64,000 bases of DNA, from positions 426 through 64,425 of the forward strand of contig NZ_JACAOY010000004.1 of assembly GCF_013385985.1 (NCBI RefSeq), given 5' to 3'. The notes below the pieces were generated by a model, which was not told the origin of the DNA, made no database searches, and saw only the letters and a list, made by a program, of their open reading frames with translations. Below, piece after piece: positions 30,425-39,260 of this stretch; position 1 is the stretch's first letter; each line of letters opens with the position of its first letter. A program made the translations under genes and the position numbers. The stretch is from Pseudomonas sp. B6002 (GTDB lineage Bacteria > Pseudomonadota > Gammaproteobacteria > Pseudomonadales > Pseudomonadaceae).

Positions 30425-30557
30425 TGTGGGAGCTGCTTGTGTGGGAGCTGGCTTGTCGGATCGCCGCACCGCTGCGATAGCATCACCTCGGTTCAACTGA
30501 ATGACCGCGGCGTCTGCATCGCAGGCAAGCCAGCTCCCACACAAGCCAGCTCCCACA
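30425..30557. repeat. Double-ended REPIN
   Basis: Both arms carry two tandem REP cores: TGTGGGAGCTGCTTG then TGTGGGAGCTGGCTTG on the left, mirrored by CAAGCCAGCTCCCACA twice on the right. It lies between convergent trmO and fpr. Confidence 0.9.
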
Positions 30558-30574
30558 ATTTTTTGTATCGGTGT

Positions 30575-31354
30575 TTATTTTTCGACGAACGCGCGTTCGA
30601 TCAGGTAGTCACCTGGCTCACGCATGCGCGGCGAAACCTTCAGGCCGAAGCTGTTCAGCACTTCGCTGGTTTCGTCCAGCATGCTTGGGCTGCCGCACAG
30701 CATGGCGCGGTCGTCTTCAGGGTTGATCGGCGGCAGACCGATGTCGCTGAACAGCTTGCCGCTGCGCATCAGGTCGGTCAGGCGGCCTTCGTTTTCGAAC
30801 GGCTCGCGGGTCACGGTCGGGTAGTAGATCAACTTGTCACGCAGGGCCTCGCCGAAGAATTCGTTCTGCGGCAGGTGCTCGGTGATGAACTCGCGGTAGG
30901 CGACTTCGTTGACGTAACGCACGCCGTGGCACAGGATCACTTTTTCAAAGCGCTCGTAGGTTTCCGGGTCCTGGATCACGCTCATGAACGGCGCCAGGCC
31001 AGTACCGGTGCTGAGCAGGTACAGGTGCTTGCCCGGCTTCAAATCGTCAAGCACCAGGGTGCCTGTCGGTTTTTTGCTGATAATGATCTCGTCGCCTTCC
31101 TTTAAGTGCTGCAATTGGGAAGTCAGCGGGCCATCCGGGACCTTGATGCTGAAGAACTCCAGATGCTCCTCCCAGTTCGGGCTGGCAATGGAGTAAGCAC
31201 GCATGAGCGGGCGGCCGTTGGGCTGTTGCAGGCCGATCATCACGAACTGACCGTTCTCGAAGCGCAGGCCCGGATCGCGGGTGCACTTGAAGCTGAACAG
31301 AGTGTCGTTCCAGTGATGAACACTGAGGACACGCTCGTGGTTCATGTTGCTCAT
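30575..31354 (-). CDS. fpr: Ferredoxin--NADP reductase
   Basis: A 259-aa FAD enzyme shuttling electrons between NADPH and ferredoxin or flavodoxin. The FAD motif RAYSIASP, the NADP motif STGTGLAPFMSVI and the C-terminal AFVEK fit bacterial subclass I. The start at 31354 has AGGAG upstream. It is divergent from finR, its known superoxide-responsive activator in Pseudomonas. Confidence 0.93.
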   Translation of the reverse strand: MSNMNHERVLSVHHWNDTLFSFKCTRDPGLRFENGQFVMIGLQQPNGRPLMRAYSIASPNWEEHLEFFSIKVPDGPLTSQLQHLKEGDEIIISKKPTGTLVLDDLKPGKHLYLLSTGTGLAPFMSVIQDPETYERFEKVILCHGVRYVNEVAYREFITEHLPQNEFFGEALRDKLIYYPTVTREPFENEGRLTDLMRSGKLFSDIGLPPINPEDDRAMLCGSPSMLDETSEVLNSFGLKVSPRMREPGDYLIERAFVEK

Positions 31355-31478
31355 GTACGGGGGACTCCTGGAAATGGGTCTGCGCCAAAGATGGGATGCG
31401 CAATTGCACAGCATTCTAATGGCGGCGACAATATCTGTTAACTGGATTATTAAGATAAGGGTTATCGGTTATATCGAT

Positions 31479-32405
31479 ATGCGATTTACTCTCCGTCAAC
31501 TGCAAGTTTTCGTCGCCGTCGCCCAGCAGGAAAGCGTCTCCCGCGCTGCTGGCCTTCTGGCATTATCTCAATCCGCCGCCAGCACGTCGATCACCGAGCT
31601 GGAGCGTCAATCCAGCTGCCAATTATTCGACCGCGCGGGCAAGCGCCTCAGCCTCAACGCCCTCGGCCATCAGCTGTTACCCCAGGCGGTGGCGCTGCTG
31701 GACCAGGCCAAGGAGATCGAGGACCTGCTCAACGGCAAGTCCGGCTTCGGTTCCCTGGCAGTCGGGGCCACGCTGACCATCGGCAACTACCTGGCGACCC
31801 TGCTGATCGGCAGTTTCATGCAGCAGCACCCCGAGAGCCAGGTGAAGCTGCATGTGCAGAACACTGCCCATATCGTGCACCAGGTGGCGCACTACGAAAT
31901 TGACCTGGGTCTAATCGAAGGTGACTGCAGCCACCCGGACATCGAAGTGCAAACCTGGGTGGAGGACGAGCTGGTGGTGTTCTGCGCGCCGCAGCATCAC
32001 CTGGCCAAGCGGGGTGTGGCGAGCATGGACGAGTTGACCCATGAGGCGTGGATCCTGCGGGAACAAGGCTCGGGCACGCGCCTGACGTTTGACCAAGCCA
32101 TGCGCCATCACCGCAGCGCGCTGAATATCCGCCTGGAGCTGGAACACACCGAGGCGATCAAGCGGGCGGTGGAGTCCGGTTTGGGGATTGGCTGCATCTC
32201 CCGGCTGGCGCTGCGCGATGCATTCCGCCGTGGCAGCCTGGTGCCGGTGGAAACCCCGGACCTGGACCTGGCCCGGCAGTTCTACTTCATCTGGCATAAA
32301 CAGAAGTACCAGACCTCGGCGATGCGTGAGTTCCTGGAGCTGTGCCGCGCCTTTACCGCCGGGGTTCAGCGCAGCGACGAAATCGTGTTGCCGAGCATCG
32401 CCTGA
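31479..32405 (+). CDS. finR: FinR, LysR-type regulator of fpr
   Basis: A 308-aa LysR regulator. The N-terminal helix-turn-helix reads LRQLQVFVAVAQQESVSRAA, and the effector domain follows residue 90. Divergence from fpr across a 124-nt gap supports the FinR identity; in P. putida FinR activates fprA under superoxide stress. The start at 31479 gives the standard MRFTLRQLQ N-terminus. In-frame codons upstream are not conserved-looking. Confidence 0.88.
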   Translation: MRFTLRQLQVFVAVAQQESVSRAAGLLALSQSAASTSITELERQSSCQLFDRAGKRLSLNALGHQLLPQAVALLDQAKEIEDLLNGKSGFGSLAVGATLTIGNYLATLLIGSFMQQHPESQVKLHVQNTAHIVHQVAHYEIDLGLIEGDCSHPDIEVQTWVEDELVVFCAPQHHLAKRGVASMDELTHEAWILREQGSGTRLTFDQAMRHHRSALNIRLELEHTEAIKRAVESGLGIGCISRLALRDAFRRGSLVPVETPDLDLARQFYFIWHKQKYQTSAMREFLELCRAFTAGVQRSDEIVLPSIA

Positions 32406-32408
32406 GGC

Positions 32409-32771
32409 TTAGATCAGGATAACGGCCCAGACCAGGGTGATCATGGTCAGTGCCACAAATTGTGCGGCGCTGCCCATGTCCTTTGCGTTCTTGGACAAGG
32501 GGTGGCGGTCCAGGGAAATACGGTCGATCGCCGCTTCCACCGCTGAGTTGAGCAGCTCGACGATCAGGGCCAGCAGGCACACCGCGATGAGCAACGCGCG
32601 CTCGACGCGACTGACGTGCAGGAAAAAGCTCAGCGGGATCAGGATGACATTCAGCAACACCAACTGACGAAATGCCGCCTCGCCGGTGAAAGCCGCACGC
32701 AGACCATCCAGGGAATAGCCCCCTGCGTTGAAGATACGTTTGATACCGGTTTGACCCTTGAAAGGCGACAT
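32409..32771 (-). CDS. dgkA: Diacylglycerol kinase DgkA
   Basis: A 120-aa integral membrane kinase that phosphorylates diacylglycerol, recycling lipid from membrane-derived oligosaccharide synthesis. It has three membrane helices and the catalytic segment ELLNSAVEAAIDRIS ... KNAKDMGSAAQF. Length is normal. The start at 32771 gives the expected SPFKGQTGIKRI N-terminus; the ribosome site is weak. Confidence 0.93.
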   Translation of the reverse strand: MSPFKGQTGIKRIFNAGGYSLDGLRAAFTGEAAFRQLVLLNVILIPLSFFLHVSRVERALLIAVCLLALIVELLNSAVEAAIDRISLDRHPLSKNAKDMGSAAQFVALTMITLVWAVILI

Positions 32772-32846
32772 AGATGTAGGCAACTGAACCAAAGGAGTGG
32801 GGAAACTAGTTCACGCAAAGTCAAAAAAGCGTGAACCGGTGACATC

Positions 32847-33497
32847 TTAATGCTGCGAAATTGACTCAAGTTGTTGCAAGAGCAGCGCCGCCTGGGTGCG
32901 CGTGCGTACGCCGAGCTTGCGGAAGATCGCCGTCACGTGGGCCTTGATGGTCGCTTCCGACACGTTCAACTCGTAGGCAATCTGCTTGTTCAACAAGCCT
33001 TCGCACACCATGGTGAGCACGCGGAACTGCTGGGGCGTGAGGCTGGCCAGGCCATCACGGGCGGCCTTGGCTTCGTCGGACACATTGATTTCTTCAAACG
33101 CCTGGGGCGGCCAAGACACGTCGCCGTCGAGTACCGTGCGCACGGCGTTCTGGATATCTTCCATGGCGCTGGACTTTGGAATGAAACCGCTGGCGCCAAA
33201 CTCCTTGGAGCGCACCACCACGTCGGCCTCTTCCTGGGCCGAGACCATCACCACGGGGATCTGCGGGTATTGACCGCGCAGCAGCACCAGCCCGGAAAAA
33301 CCGTAGGCACCGGGCATGTTGAGGTCGAGCAGCACCAGGTCCCAGTCGGATTTTTCGGTGAGGCGGGCTTCCAGCTCGGCAATGCTGGCCACTTCGACCA
33401 GGCGCACGTCCGGGCCGAGGCCCAGGGTCACCGCCTGGTGCAGCGCACTGCGAAACAGCGGGTGGTCATCGGCTATCAGGATGTCGTATGTGGCCAT
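32847..33497 (-). CDS. erdR: LuxR/NarL-type response regulator, ErdR-like
   Basis: A 216-aa response regulator. The receiver domain has the phospho-acceptor in LVLLDLNMPGAYG. The C-terminal LuxR helix-turn-helix reads LTPQQFRVLTMVCEGLLNKQIAYELNVSEATIKAHV. From memory, erdR lies next to dgkA in P. aeruginosa (PA3604-PA3603), which is the basis for the name. ErdR controls ethanol and acetate metabolism there. DNA from 33498 to 33749 shows no gene. Confidence 0.8.
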   Translation of the reverse strand: MATYDILIADDHPLFRSALHQAVTLGLGPDVRLVEVASIAELEARLTEKSDWDLVLLDLNMPGAYGFSGLVLLRGQYPQIPVVMVSAQEEADVVVRSKEFGASGFIPKSSAMEDIQNAVRTVLDGDVSWPPQAFEEINVSDEAKAARDGLASLTPQQFRVLTMVCEGLLNKQIAYELNVSEATIKAHVTAIFRKLGVRTRTQAALLLQQLESISQH

Positions 33498-33749
33498 TGA
33501 TTAAATGATCCTGTTTTTTATGGGAGCCCTGATGGGTTCAGGGTTCGCCAGTACACAAGGCGACGGCCAGGCAGCCATCGCCACAGGGCACACTCAGCGT
33601 CAAAAACACCTGGAACGACGCTGAAAATTCACGGTTACGCCCCAATCGGCGCCCAGCATGCCCAGCGTAGCCTGGGGGGTCAAGCACTACGCCCGTGGGC
33701 ATTTTAGCGGGTTACCGGTTTGCTTTGCCATCATGCAAACGTCGTCTGG

Positions 33750-34469
33750 TTATACCGCCGGGATATAGGGTGCAAGACGAGTATGGACGATGTCCGCAGG
33801 GTCCAGCGGCAGTTGGAACTTGGCCGCCAGGTAGTGGGTGCTGAACACATCAAGGTAGGCATCCAGCACTTCACTGGCGGTTTGGTCGTCGGCCAACTCC
33901 AGGCACAGCGCTGCCACTTCAGCGGTACAGAAATGATCATCGCGCTTCGATCGGCGCAGCTTGTACCGCGACAGCTGTTCCGAGGCCAGGCTCAGAACCG
34001 GCAAGTGCTCCAGGTACGGGCTCTTGCGAAACATCTTGCGCGCTTCGCTCCAGGTGCCGTCCAGCAGGATGAACAGCGGGCGCTTGCCCGTCTCCACCGT
34101 GACCTCGCTGACCACCCGCTCCGGCGCAACAAATTCGCCGGGAAACACGATGTAGGGTTGCCACTGCGAGTCGGCCAGCAAGGTCAGCAGCTCAGGGTCG
34201 ACCTCGGTGCGGGACCAGGCGAACGCGGTGGTGTCATCGATCACATCGGCGATCAGCCAGCCGGTGTTGCTGGGTTTCATGGGTTCCACGTCATGCATCA
34301 GCAGGCACATCGCGGACCGCGCCTGAACCTTGGGGCGCCAGACACACAGGCAATACTCGGGGATGACCCGACAGCCGGGGCAACGTTCGGCGCGGGAGCC
34401 ACGGTTGAGGAACGGCCGGACGGCACGGGCCAGGCGCTGGGCGCGCAGGCGGGAGACGGCGTGGCTCAT
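33750..34469 (-). CDS. DTW-domain tRNA aminocarboxypropyltransferase-like protein
   Basis: A 239-aa protein of the DTW (TapT/YfiP) family, which adds a 3-amino-3-carboxypropyl group to tRNA uridine using SAM. It has the family motif LLDGTWSEARKM and N-terminal metal-binding-like cysteines (RCPGCRVIPEYCLC). tRNA U47 is the target of the E. coli homologue; here this is inferred. Confidence 0.85.
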   Translation of the reverse strand: MSHAVSRLRAQRLARAVRPFLNRGSRAERCPGCRVIPEYCLCVWRPKVQARSAMCLLMHDVEPMKPSNTGWLIADVIDDTTAFAWSRTEVDPELLTLLADSQWQPYIVFPGEFVAPERVVSEVTVETGKRPLFILLDGTWSEARKMFRKSPYLEHLPVLSLASEQLSRYKLRRSKRDDHFCTAEVAALCLELADDQTASEVLDAYLDVFSTHYLAAKFQLPLDPADIVHTRLAPYIPAV

Positions 34470-34648
34470 CGGATGCGCCGTTGGGACGGGTAAATCGACA
34501 CGGTGAAAACTCGTGGAGGGCTTAAGTGGCCGCAGTTTACCAGCGATACGCCTGGCTGTAGTGGCAAGGGGTCACCTATAATTGCGCGCCACTGAACGCA
34601 CAGCGCAGTGGCTGGTCTATGCACCAGTAACCGAATCAGGAGAGTTTC

Positions 34649-35089
34649 ATGCTGCGTTCCATGCTGCGCCTTGTTGTTCCATCCGTCGCCTTGGCGCTGG
34701 TCTTGCCCATGGGCGCCCAGGCTGCCTCGTTGCTGGAGGCCCAAATGAACCGCAAGCTGCAAAGCGTTGCGGCTGAGAGCAACAAGGACCTGCCCCGGGA
34801 AATCGATGAAAAGACACTGGAAGTGGCCTACACCGTCGAAGGCATGCAGCTGATCGACCACCTCAGCGTGCAGCCTGATCGGGCCGAACAGATGCGCGCC
34901 AACCCCAAGGCTGTGTATTTCCAGCTGGGCCAGAGCGTGTGCCTGAACAAGGGCTACCGCGAGCTGATGGCCAAGGGCGCAGTGATGCGCTACGACATCA
35001 CCGAGAACAAGACCAACCGCCCCGTGGCGTCGGTAAAGTTCATCGAGGCTGACTGCCCGGCACCGGCTGCAGCGAAGAAGAAAAAGTAA
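34649..35089 (+). CDS. PA3611-like secreted/periplasmic protein
   Basis: A 146-aa exported protein. The signal peptide (LRSMLRLVVPSVALALVLPMGAQA, cleavage near residue 25) precedes a small domain with two cysteines (SVCLNKGYRELM, IEADCPAP) that may pair. It ends in a lysine tail. It resembles Pseudomonas PA3611, annotated as a quorum-sensing-regulated factor; that is recall, not a search. AGGAGA lies 6 nt upstream of the start. Confidence 0.78.
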   Translation: MLRSMLRLVVPSVALALVLPMGAQAASLLEAQMNRKLQSVAAESNKDLPREIDEKTLEVAYTVEGMQLIDHLSVQPDRAEQMRANPKAVYFQLGQSVCLNKGYRELMAKGAVMRYDITENKTNRPVASVKFIEADCPAPAAAKKKK

Positions 35090-35289
35090 CCTCGTGACCT
35101 GCGCGCACTGCCGTCCGGCGGTGCGCACGCCCCCCCGCTTCAAGTCCTCTCCAGCAGCTAGACTCCCTATCAAGCGGCCAATTAAGTGGTTGCCAGCCAA
35201 GGGTTTTCCGGCCCATGATCAAGTCATCCCAACCGTTCAATCACAGCGCTTTTCATGCTGTTCTGTAACATTTTCAGGGCAAAAGAAGG

Positions 35290-35339
35290 TTGCCCCCTGC
35301 GGCAAGCAACGACACATGCAGTGTCGTCGCCTCCGGCGA
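35290..35339 (+). other. Cluster of short stem-loops in the leader of the LOG gene
   Basis: Three adjacent hairpins: TTGCC/GGCAA (35290-35305), ACGACAC-ATGCA-GTGTCGT (35309-35327) and TCGCC-TCC-GGCGA (35327-35339). They end about 30 nt before the ribosome site of the next gene. The rest of 35090-35382 holds no gene that I can see. Confidence 0.45.
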
Positions 35340-35382
35340 ATGGCTCGTCGGCCACCCGGGCCCTGCAAAAAGGAGAAGTTGA

Positions 35383-36495
35383 ATGCCTTACGAATCGAAT
35401 GACCGCCTATTACGGCACTTTGAAGAAAACGGGGCCGACCTCACGCAGCAGGTCGACGCACAACTCCAGCTGATCGCCCCCAACAGCCCGAACATCCCCC
35501 TTTATCGCGACATGATCCTGACTGTGCTGCGCATGGCCCAGGACGACCGCAACCGCTGGAACGCCAAGATCACCCTGCAAGCGATCCGCGAGTTGGATAA
35601 CGCTTTCCGCGTCCTGGAGCAATTCAAGGATCGCCGCAAGGTCACGGTGTTCGGCTCAGCACGCACCCCCGTCGAAAGCCCACTGTATGCCCTGGCCCGG
35701 GAAGTGGGCGCCATGCTGGCGCAATCGGACCTGATGGTGATCACGGGCGGCGGTGGCGGCATCATGGCCGCTGCACATGAAGGTGCGGGCCTGGAACACA
35801 GTTTGGGGTTCAACATCACCCTGCCGTTCGAGCAACACGCCAACCCGACCATCGATGGCACCGACAACCTGTTGTCGTTCCACTTCTTCTTTACTCGTAA
35901 GCTGTTCTTCGTCAAGGAAGCCGATGCGTTGGTGCTGTGCCCGGGTGGCTTTGGCACCCTGGACGAAGCGCTGGAGGTGCTGACGCTGATCCAGACCGGC
36001 AAGAGCCCGCTGGTACCGGTGGTATTGCTGGACGCACCGGGTGGAGGTTTCTGGCAAGGCGCCCTGGACTTCATCCGTAGCCAGTTGGAGGCCAATCGCT
36101 ACATCTTGCCCACCGACCTCAAGCTGGTACGGCTGGTGTACAGCGCACAAGAAGCGGTGGAGGAGATCAACCGGTTTTATGCCAACTTCCACTCCACTCG
36201 CTGGCTGAAACGTGAGTTTGTGGTGCGCATGAATCATCCGCTCAGTGATCGGGCATTGGCTCATCTGCAGAGCGAGTTTGCCAGCCTGCGATTGAGTGGG
36301 GAGTTCCAGCAGCTGGCGTATACGGGTGAGGAGCATGATGAAGCGCGCTTCAGCCATTTGACGCGGTTGGTGTTCAACTTCAATGGACGGGATCAGGGGC
36401 GGTTGCGGGAGTTGGTGGATTACATCAATTTGCCGGAGAACTGGGCGCAGGCTCAGGGGAAGGCGCAGCAGCGGGTGGCGCCGGAGACGGCGTGA
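35383..36495 (+). CDS. LOG-family (TIGR00730-like) protein
   Basis: A 370-aa protein with a Rossmann-like LOG domain (about residues 85-270). It shows FGSARTPVESP, the glycine loop VITGGGGGIMAAAHEGA and the hallmark PGGFGTLDEALEVLT. LOG proteins release cytokinin-type bases from nucleoside monophosphates; the physiological substrate in Pseudomonas is not known. The extra N-terminal 80 and C-terminal 100 residues place it in the longer subgroup. It has a good ribosome site (AAGGAG). Confidence 0.87.
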   Translation: MPYESNDRLLRHFEENGADLTQQVDAQLQLIAPNSPNIPLYRDMILTVLRMAQDDRNRWNAKITLQAIRELDNAFRVLEQFKDRRKVTVFGSARTPVESPLYALAREVGAMLAQSDLMVITGGGGGIMAAAHEGAGLEHSLGFNITLPFEQHANPTIDGTDNLLSFHFFFTRKLFFVKEADALVLCPGGFGTLDEALEVLTLIQTGKSPLVPVVLLDAPGGGFWQGALDFIRSQLEANRYILPTDLKLVRLVYSAQEAVEEINRFYANFHSTRWLKREFVVRMNHPLSDRALAHLQSEFASLRLSGEFQQLAYTGEEHDEARFSHLTRLVFNFNGRDQGRLRELVDYINLPENWAQAQGKAQQRVAPETA

Positions 36496-36510
36496 CTTTT
36501 TGAAAGCCGA

Positions 36511-36550
36511 AAAAAAAGGCCCACTATTTTCATAGTGGGCCTTTGTTTTT
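36511..36550. terminator. Bidirectional terminator between the LOG gene and recX
   Basis: A 13-bp perfect stem AAAGGCCCACTAT (36515-36527) / ATAGTGGGCCTTT (36532-36544) with a TTTC loop. It has A-run on the left and T-run on the right, so it can serve both convergent genes. Confidence 0.95.
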
Positions 36551-36558
36551 TGGTTTGC

Positions 36559-37026
36559 TCAGTCGTCCAGATCTCGGCCGCTCAAGAGGCGGTTGATCAT
36601 TTCCATCGAGAAACCGCGATAACTCAGGAAGCGCCCTTGTTTGGCGCGCTCCTTGGCATCGATCGGCAGATGGCCGGAAAACTTGCGACGCCAAGTGTCT
36701 TCCAACTGCGCCTGCCAGCTGATACCGCACTCACGCAGGGCAAGGTCGATATCGGCACGCTGCAGGCCACGCTGGCTCAGCTCTTCACGAATTCGCGCAG
36801 GGCCGTAGCCAGAGCGCGCTCGGTAGGAAACGAAACTTTCGAGATAACGGGCTTCCGACAGCAGCCCCTCTTCCGTCAAACGGTCGAGGGCACTTTCGAT
36901 CATCTCAGGCTCTGCGCCGCGCTGACGCAGCTTACGCGTCAGCTCGACTCGACCATGCTCGCGGCGAGCGAGCAGGTCCATTGCAGTGCGCCGAACGGCG
37001 ACGAGTGTATCCAGTACAACGGTCAT
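36559..37026 (-). CDS. recX: RecX, RecA regulatory protein
   Basis: A 155-aa helical-repeat protein that caps and limits RecA filaments. It shows [47 protein letters not shown] and [28 protein letters not shown]. It starts 8 nt after the recA stop, so it is expressed with recA. Confidence 0.94.
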   Translation of the reverse strand: MTVVLDTLVAVRRTAMDLLARREHGRVELTRKLRQRGAEPEMIESALDRLTEEGLLSEARYLESFVSYRARSGYGPARIREELSQRGLQRADIDLALRECGISWQAQLEDTWRRKFSGHLPIDAKERAKQGRFLSYRGFSMEMINRLLSGRDLDD

Positions 37027-37034
37027 CGTTTGCT

Positions 37035-38093
37035 TCAGATATCAGTGTCGACTTCTTCCATCTCGTCAACCGGCTCACGGTTGGCGGCCGCTTTCACGTC
37101 TGGTGCGGCGGTCAGCAGCTTGTCGCGGATCTGCTTCTCAAGCGTGGCAGCGATATCCGGGTTGTCTGCCAGGAACTTGGCCGAGTTGGCCTTGCCCTGA
37201 CCGATCTTGCTGCCGTTGTAGGCATACCAGGCACCGGACTTCTCGACGAAACCGTGCAGCACGCCCAGGTCGATCATCTCGCCGTTCAGGTAGATACCCT
37301 TGCCATAGAGAATCTGGAACTCGGCCTGACGGAAAGGCGGGGCCACTTTGTTCTTCACGACTTTAACGCGGGTTTCGCTACCGACAACCTCGTCACCTTC
37401 CTTCACCGCGCCAGTACGGCGGATATCCAGACGGACCGAAGCATAGAACTTCAACGCGTTACCACCGGTGGTGGTTTCCGGGCTGCCGAACATTACGCCG
37501 ATCTTCATACGGATCTGGTTGATGAAGATCACCAGGCAGTTGGCGTTCTTGATGTTACCGGTGATTTTACGCAGCGCCTGGGACATCAGACGGGCTTGCA
37601 GGCCCACGTGCATGTCACCCATTTCGCCTTCGATTTCAGCCTTGGGTACCAGGGCCGCCACGGAGTCGACCACGATCACGTCGATGGCGTTGGAGCGCAC
37701 CAGCATGTCGGTGATTTCCAGGGCTTGCTCACCGGTGTCCGGCTGCGAAACCAGCAGGTCGTCAACGTTGACGCCCAGCTTGCCGGCGTACTCGGGGTCC
37801 AGGGCGTGCTCGGCGTCGACGAACGCACAGGTGGCGCCCATTTTCTGCGCCTGGGCGATCACCGACAGGGTCAGGGTCGTTTTACCGGAAGATTCAGGAC
37901 CGTAGATTTCAACGATACGGCCTTTTGGCAGGCCGCCAATGCCGAGCGCGATGTCCAGACCCAGAGAGCCAGTGGAAATAGCCGGGATCGCCTGACGGTC
38001 GTGATCGCCCATACGCATTACGGCACCCTTGCCGAATTGACGTTCGATCTGACCCAGGGCCGCAGCCAAGGCTTTCTTCTTGTTGTCGTCCAT
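37035..38093 (-). CDS. recA: RecA recombinase
   Basis: A 352-aa recombinase and SOS coprotease. Walker A is GPESSGKTT, Walker B is [10 protein letters not shown], and the C-terminus is acidic (EEVDTDI). The start at 38093 ([13 protein letters not shown]) has GAGGA 8 nt upstream. A LexA-type box lies 42 nt upstream. RecA* would also trigger self-cleavage of the S24 repressor at 62705-63439, linking both ends of the tailocin locus. Confidence 0.98.
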   Translation of the reverse strand: MDDNKKKALAAALGQIERQFGKGAVMRMGDHDRQAIPAISTGSLGLDIALGIGGLPKGRIVEIYGPESSGKTTLTLSVIAQAQKMGATCAFVDAEHALDPEYAGKLGVNVDDLLVSQPDTGEQALEITDMLVRSNAIDVIVVDSVAALVPKAEIEGEMGDMHVGLQARLMSQALRKITGNIKNANCLVIFINQIRMKIGVMFGSPETTTGGNALKFYASVRLDIRRTGAVKEGDEVVGSETRVKVVKNKVAPPFRQAEFQILYGKGIYLNGEMIDLGVLHGFVEKSGAWYAYNGSKIGQGKANSAKFLADNPDIAATLEKQIRDKLLTAAPDVKAAANREPVDEMEEVDTDI

Positions 38094-38134
38094 TAAAGTC
38101 CTCACGTAATCAATAAGGCCTGGTCGGCCAACAC

Positions 38135-38150
38135 CTGTATAAGTAGACAG
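38135..38150 (-). promoter_or_regulatory. LexA (SOS) box upstream of recA
   Basis: CTGTATAAGTAGACAG matches the CTGT-N8-ACAG LexA consensus exactly at the outer eight bases. It lies 42 nt upstream of the recA ATG, as expected for SOS control. Confidence 0.92.
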
Positions 38151-38177
38151 TATTGTTCCACAAAGATCCGGGATCGC

Positions 38178-38678
38178 CTACCCCTGATTTTCGATTTCTG
38201 CTGCAGCTCGTCGCAACAAGCCCTCCAGGGCGGCCTTTACCGTTTGTCGGCGGACCTCGTCGCGGTTGCCGGTGAAGTGCTCACGCTCAGCCGTCACCTC
38301 ATCACCCACGCCAAAAGCCAGCCATACGGTGCCCACCGGTTTGTCCGGCGAACCACCGTCCGGCCCCGCTACACCGCTGACTGCCACGGCAAAACGCGCC
38401 AGGCTTTTCTCCTGGGCGCCACGGACCATCGCTTCCACCACTTCCTGGCTGACGGCGCCCACTTTTGGAAACAACGTTTCCGGCACATTCAATTGCCGGG
38501 TCTTCTGGCGATTGGAGTAAGTGACATAGCCCGCCTCGAACCACGCCGAACTCCCTGGAATCCGCGTGATGGCTTCGGCAATACCGCCACCGGTGCAGGA
38601 CTCGGCAGTGGTGACATGGGCATTGAGCACCTGCAAGCGGCGACCCAGTTCAGCGGCCAGTTGAGTGATTTCCTTCAC
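38178..38678 (-). CDS. pncC: Nicotinamide-nucleotide amidohydrolase PncC (CinA C-terminal type)
   Basis: A 166-aa enzyme that deamidates nicotinamide mononucleotide. It has the catalytic region AESCTGGGIAEAITRIPGSSAWF, SNRQKTRQL and VSGVAGPDGGSPDKPVGTVW. It corresponds to the gene often called cinA next to recA, and it marks the left border of the tailocin insertion. Confidence 0.94.
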   Translation of the reverse strand: MKEITQLAAELGRRLQVLNAHVTTAESCTGGGIAEAITRIPGSSAWFEAGYVTYSNRQKTRQLNVPETLFPKVGAVSQEVVEAMVRGAQEKSLARFAVAVSGVAGPDGGSPDKPVGTVWLAFGVGDEVTAEREHFTGNRDEVRRQTVKAALEGLLRRAAAEIENQG

Positions 38679-38759
38679 GGTCGTCTCCAGGAATGGGCGG
38701 GGGTTCGACTACCCTACAGGAGCCCATTGGCCATGCAAGTTACAGAGTGCATCAAGACG

Positions 38760-39260
38760 CTAATGCGCGACGGCCTGCACATATGCCTGGCAGGCACGCA
38801 GGGCGATCAGCGCACTGTCGCCGTCGTCGGTGATGGCGAGAATTCGTTGAGCATGCGCCGGGTCAAGTTGGGCTCGCGGGGCTGCATGAACCACGCCGCC
38901 GGCGGGGGTGGCGGCTGGCACTGCGCAACCACGGGAGGTGTCGGCGGTGTCGAGAAGGACTGACAACCGCACATCAGCAGTGGCCAGGCGGTCACGCAGA
39001 GCCGCCTGATGACGTTGGGCATCGTTCAATTCCTGGGCATGTTGTTGGTCGCTGGCACTGAGCTGTTGCTCCAGCGCCAGCCGTTTTTCCTGCTGTATCT
39101 GTTGCTGGTGCAGGGCAGACGCAGATTGCTGACTAAGCGCCTGCACCTGTGCAGCCGCTTGCTGCTCAAGCTGCGCGCCATAACGCCAGGCCTGGATTTG
39201 CCACACAACGGCCATCAGCAGGCAAACGCCGACCACGCGACAACCGACTAGGAAACGCAT
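38760..39260 (-). CDS. i-spanin (Rz/LysB-like)
   Basis: A 166-aa inner-membrane spanin. One N-terminal membrane helix (residues 3-22) precedes a long Gln/Ala-rich coiled coil (residues 30-95). It would join the o-spanin to disrupt the outer membrane at lysis. It overlaps the endolysin end by 13 nt and contains the Rz1-type gene in another frame. It is the last gene of the tailocin unit. Confidence 0.85.
   Translation of the reverse strand: MRFLVGCRVVGVCLLMAVVWQIQAWRYGAQLEQQAAAQVQALSQQSASALHQQQIQQEKRLALEQQLSASDQQHAQELNDAQRHQAALRDRLATADVRLSVLLDTADTSRGCAVPAATPAGGVVHAAPRAQLDPAHAQRILAITDDGDSALIALRACQAYVQAVAH
38807..39022 (-). CDS. o-spanin lipoprotein (Rz1-like), nested inside Rz
   Basis: A 71-aa reading frame wholly inside the i-spanin gene in another frame. 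The signal peptide ends in a lipobox (LLMCGC, lipidated Cys20 likely), and the mature peptide is proline-rich (STPPTPPVVAQCQPPPPPAAW). That architecture is diagnostic of Rz1/LysC outer-membrane spanins. Internal nesting is the classic lambda-like arrangement. Confidence 0.85.
   Translation of the reverse strand: MPNVIRRLCVTAWPLLMCGCQSFSTPPTPPVVAQCQPPPPPAAWFMQPREPNLTRRMLNEFSPSPTTATVR

Noticed and set aside
33498-33749. Small gene between erdR-like and DTW genes
   Set aside because: No frame with a ribosome site or coherent composition; I see nothing annotatable in it.
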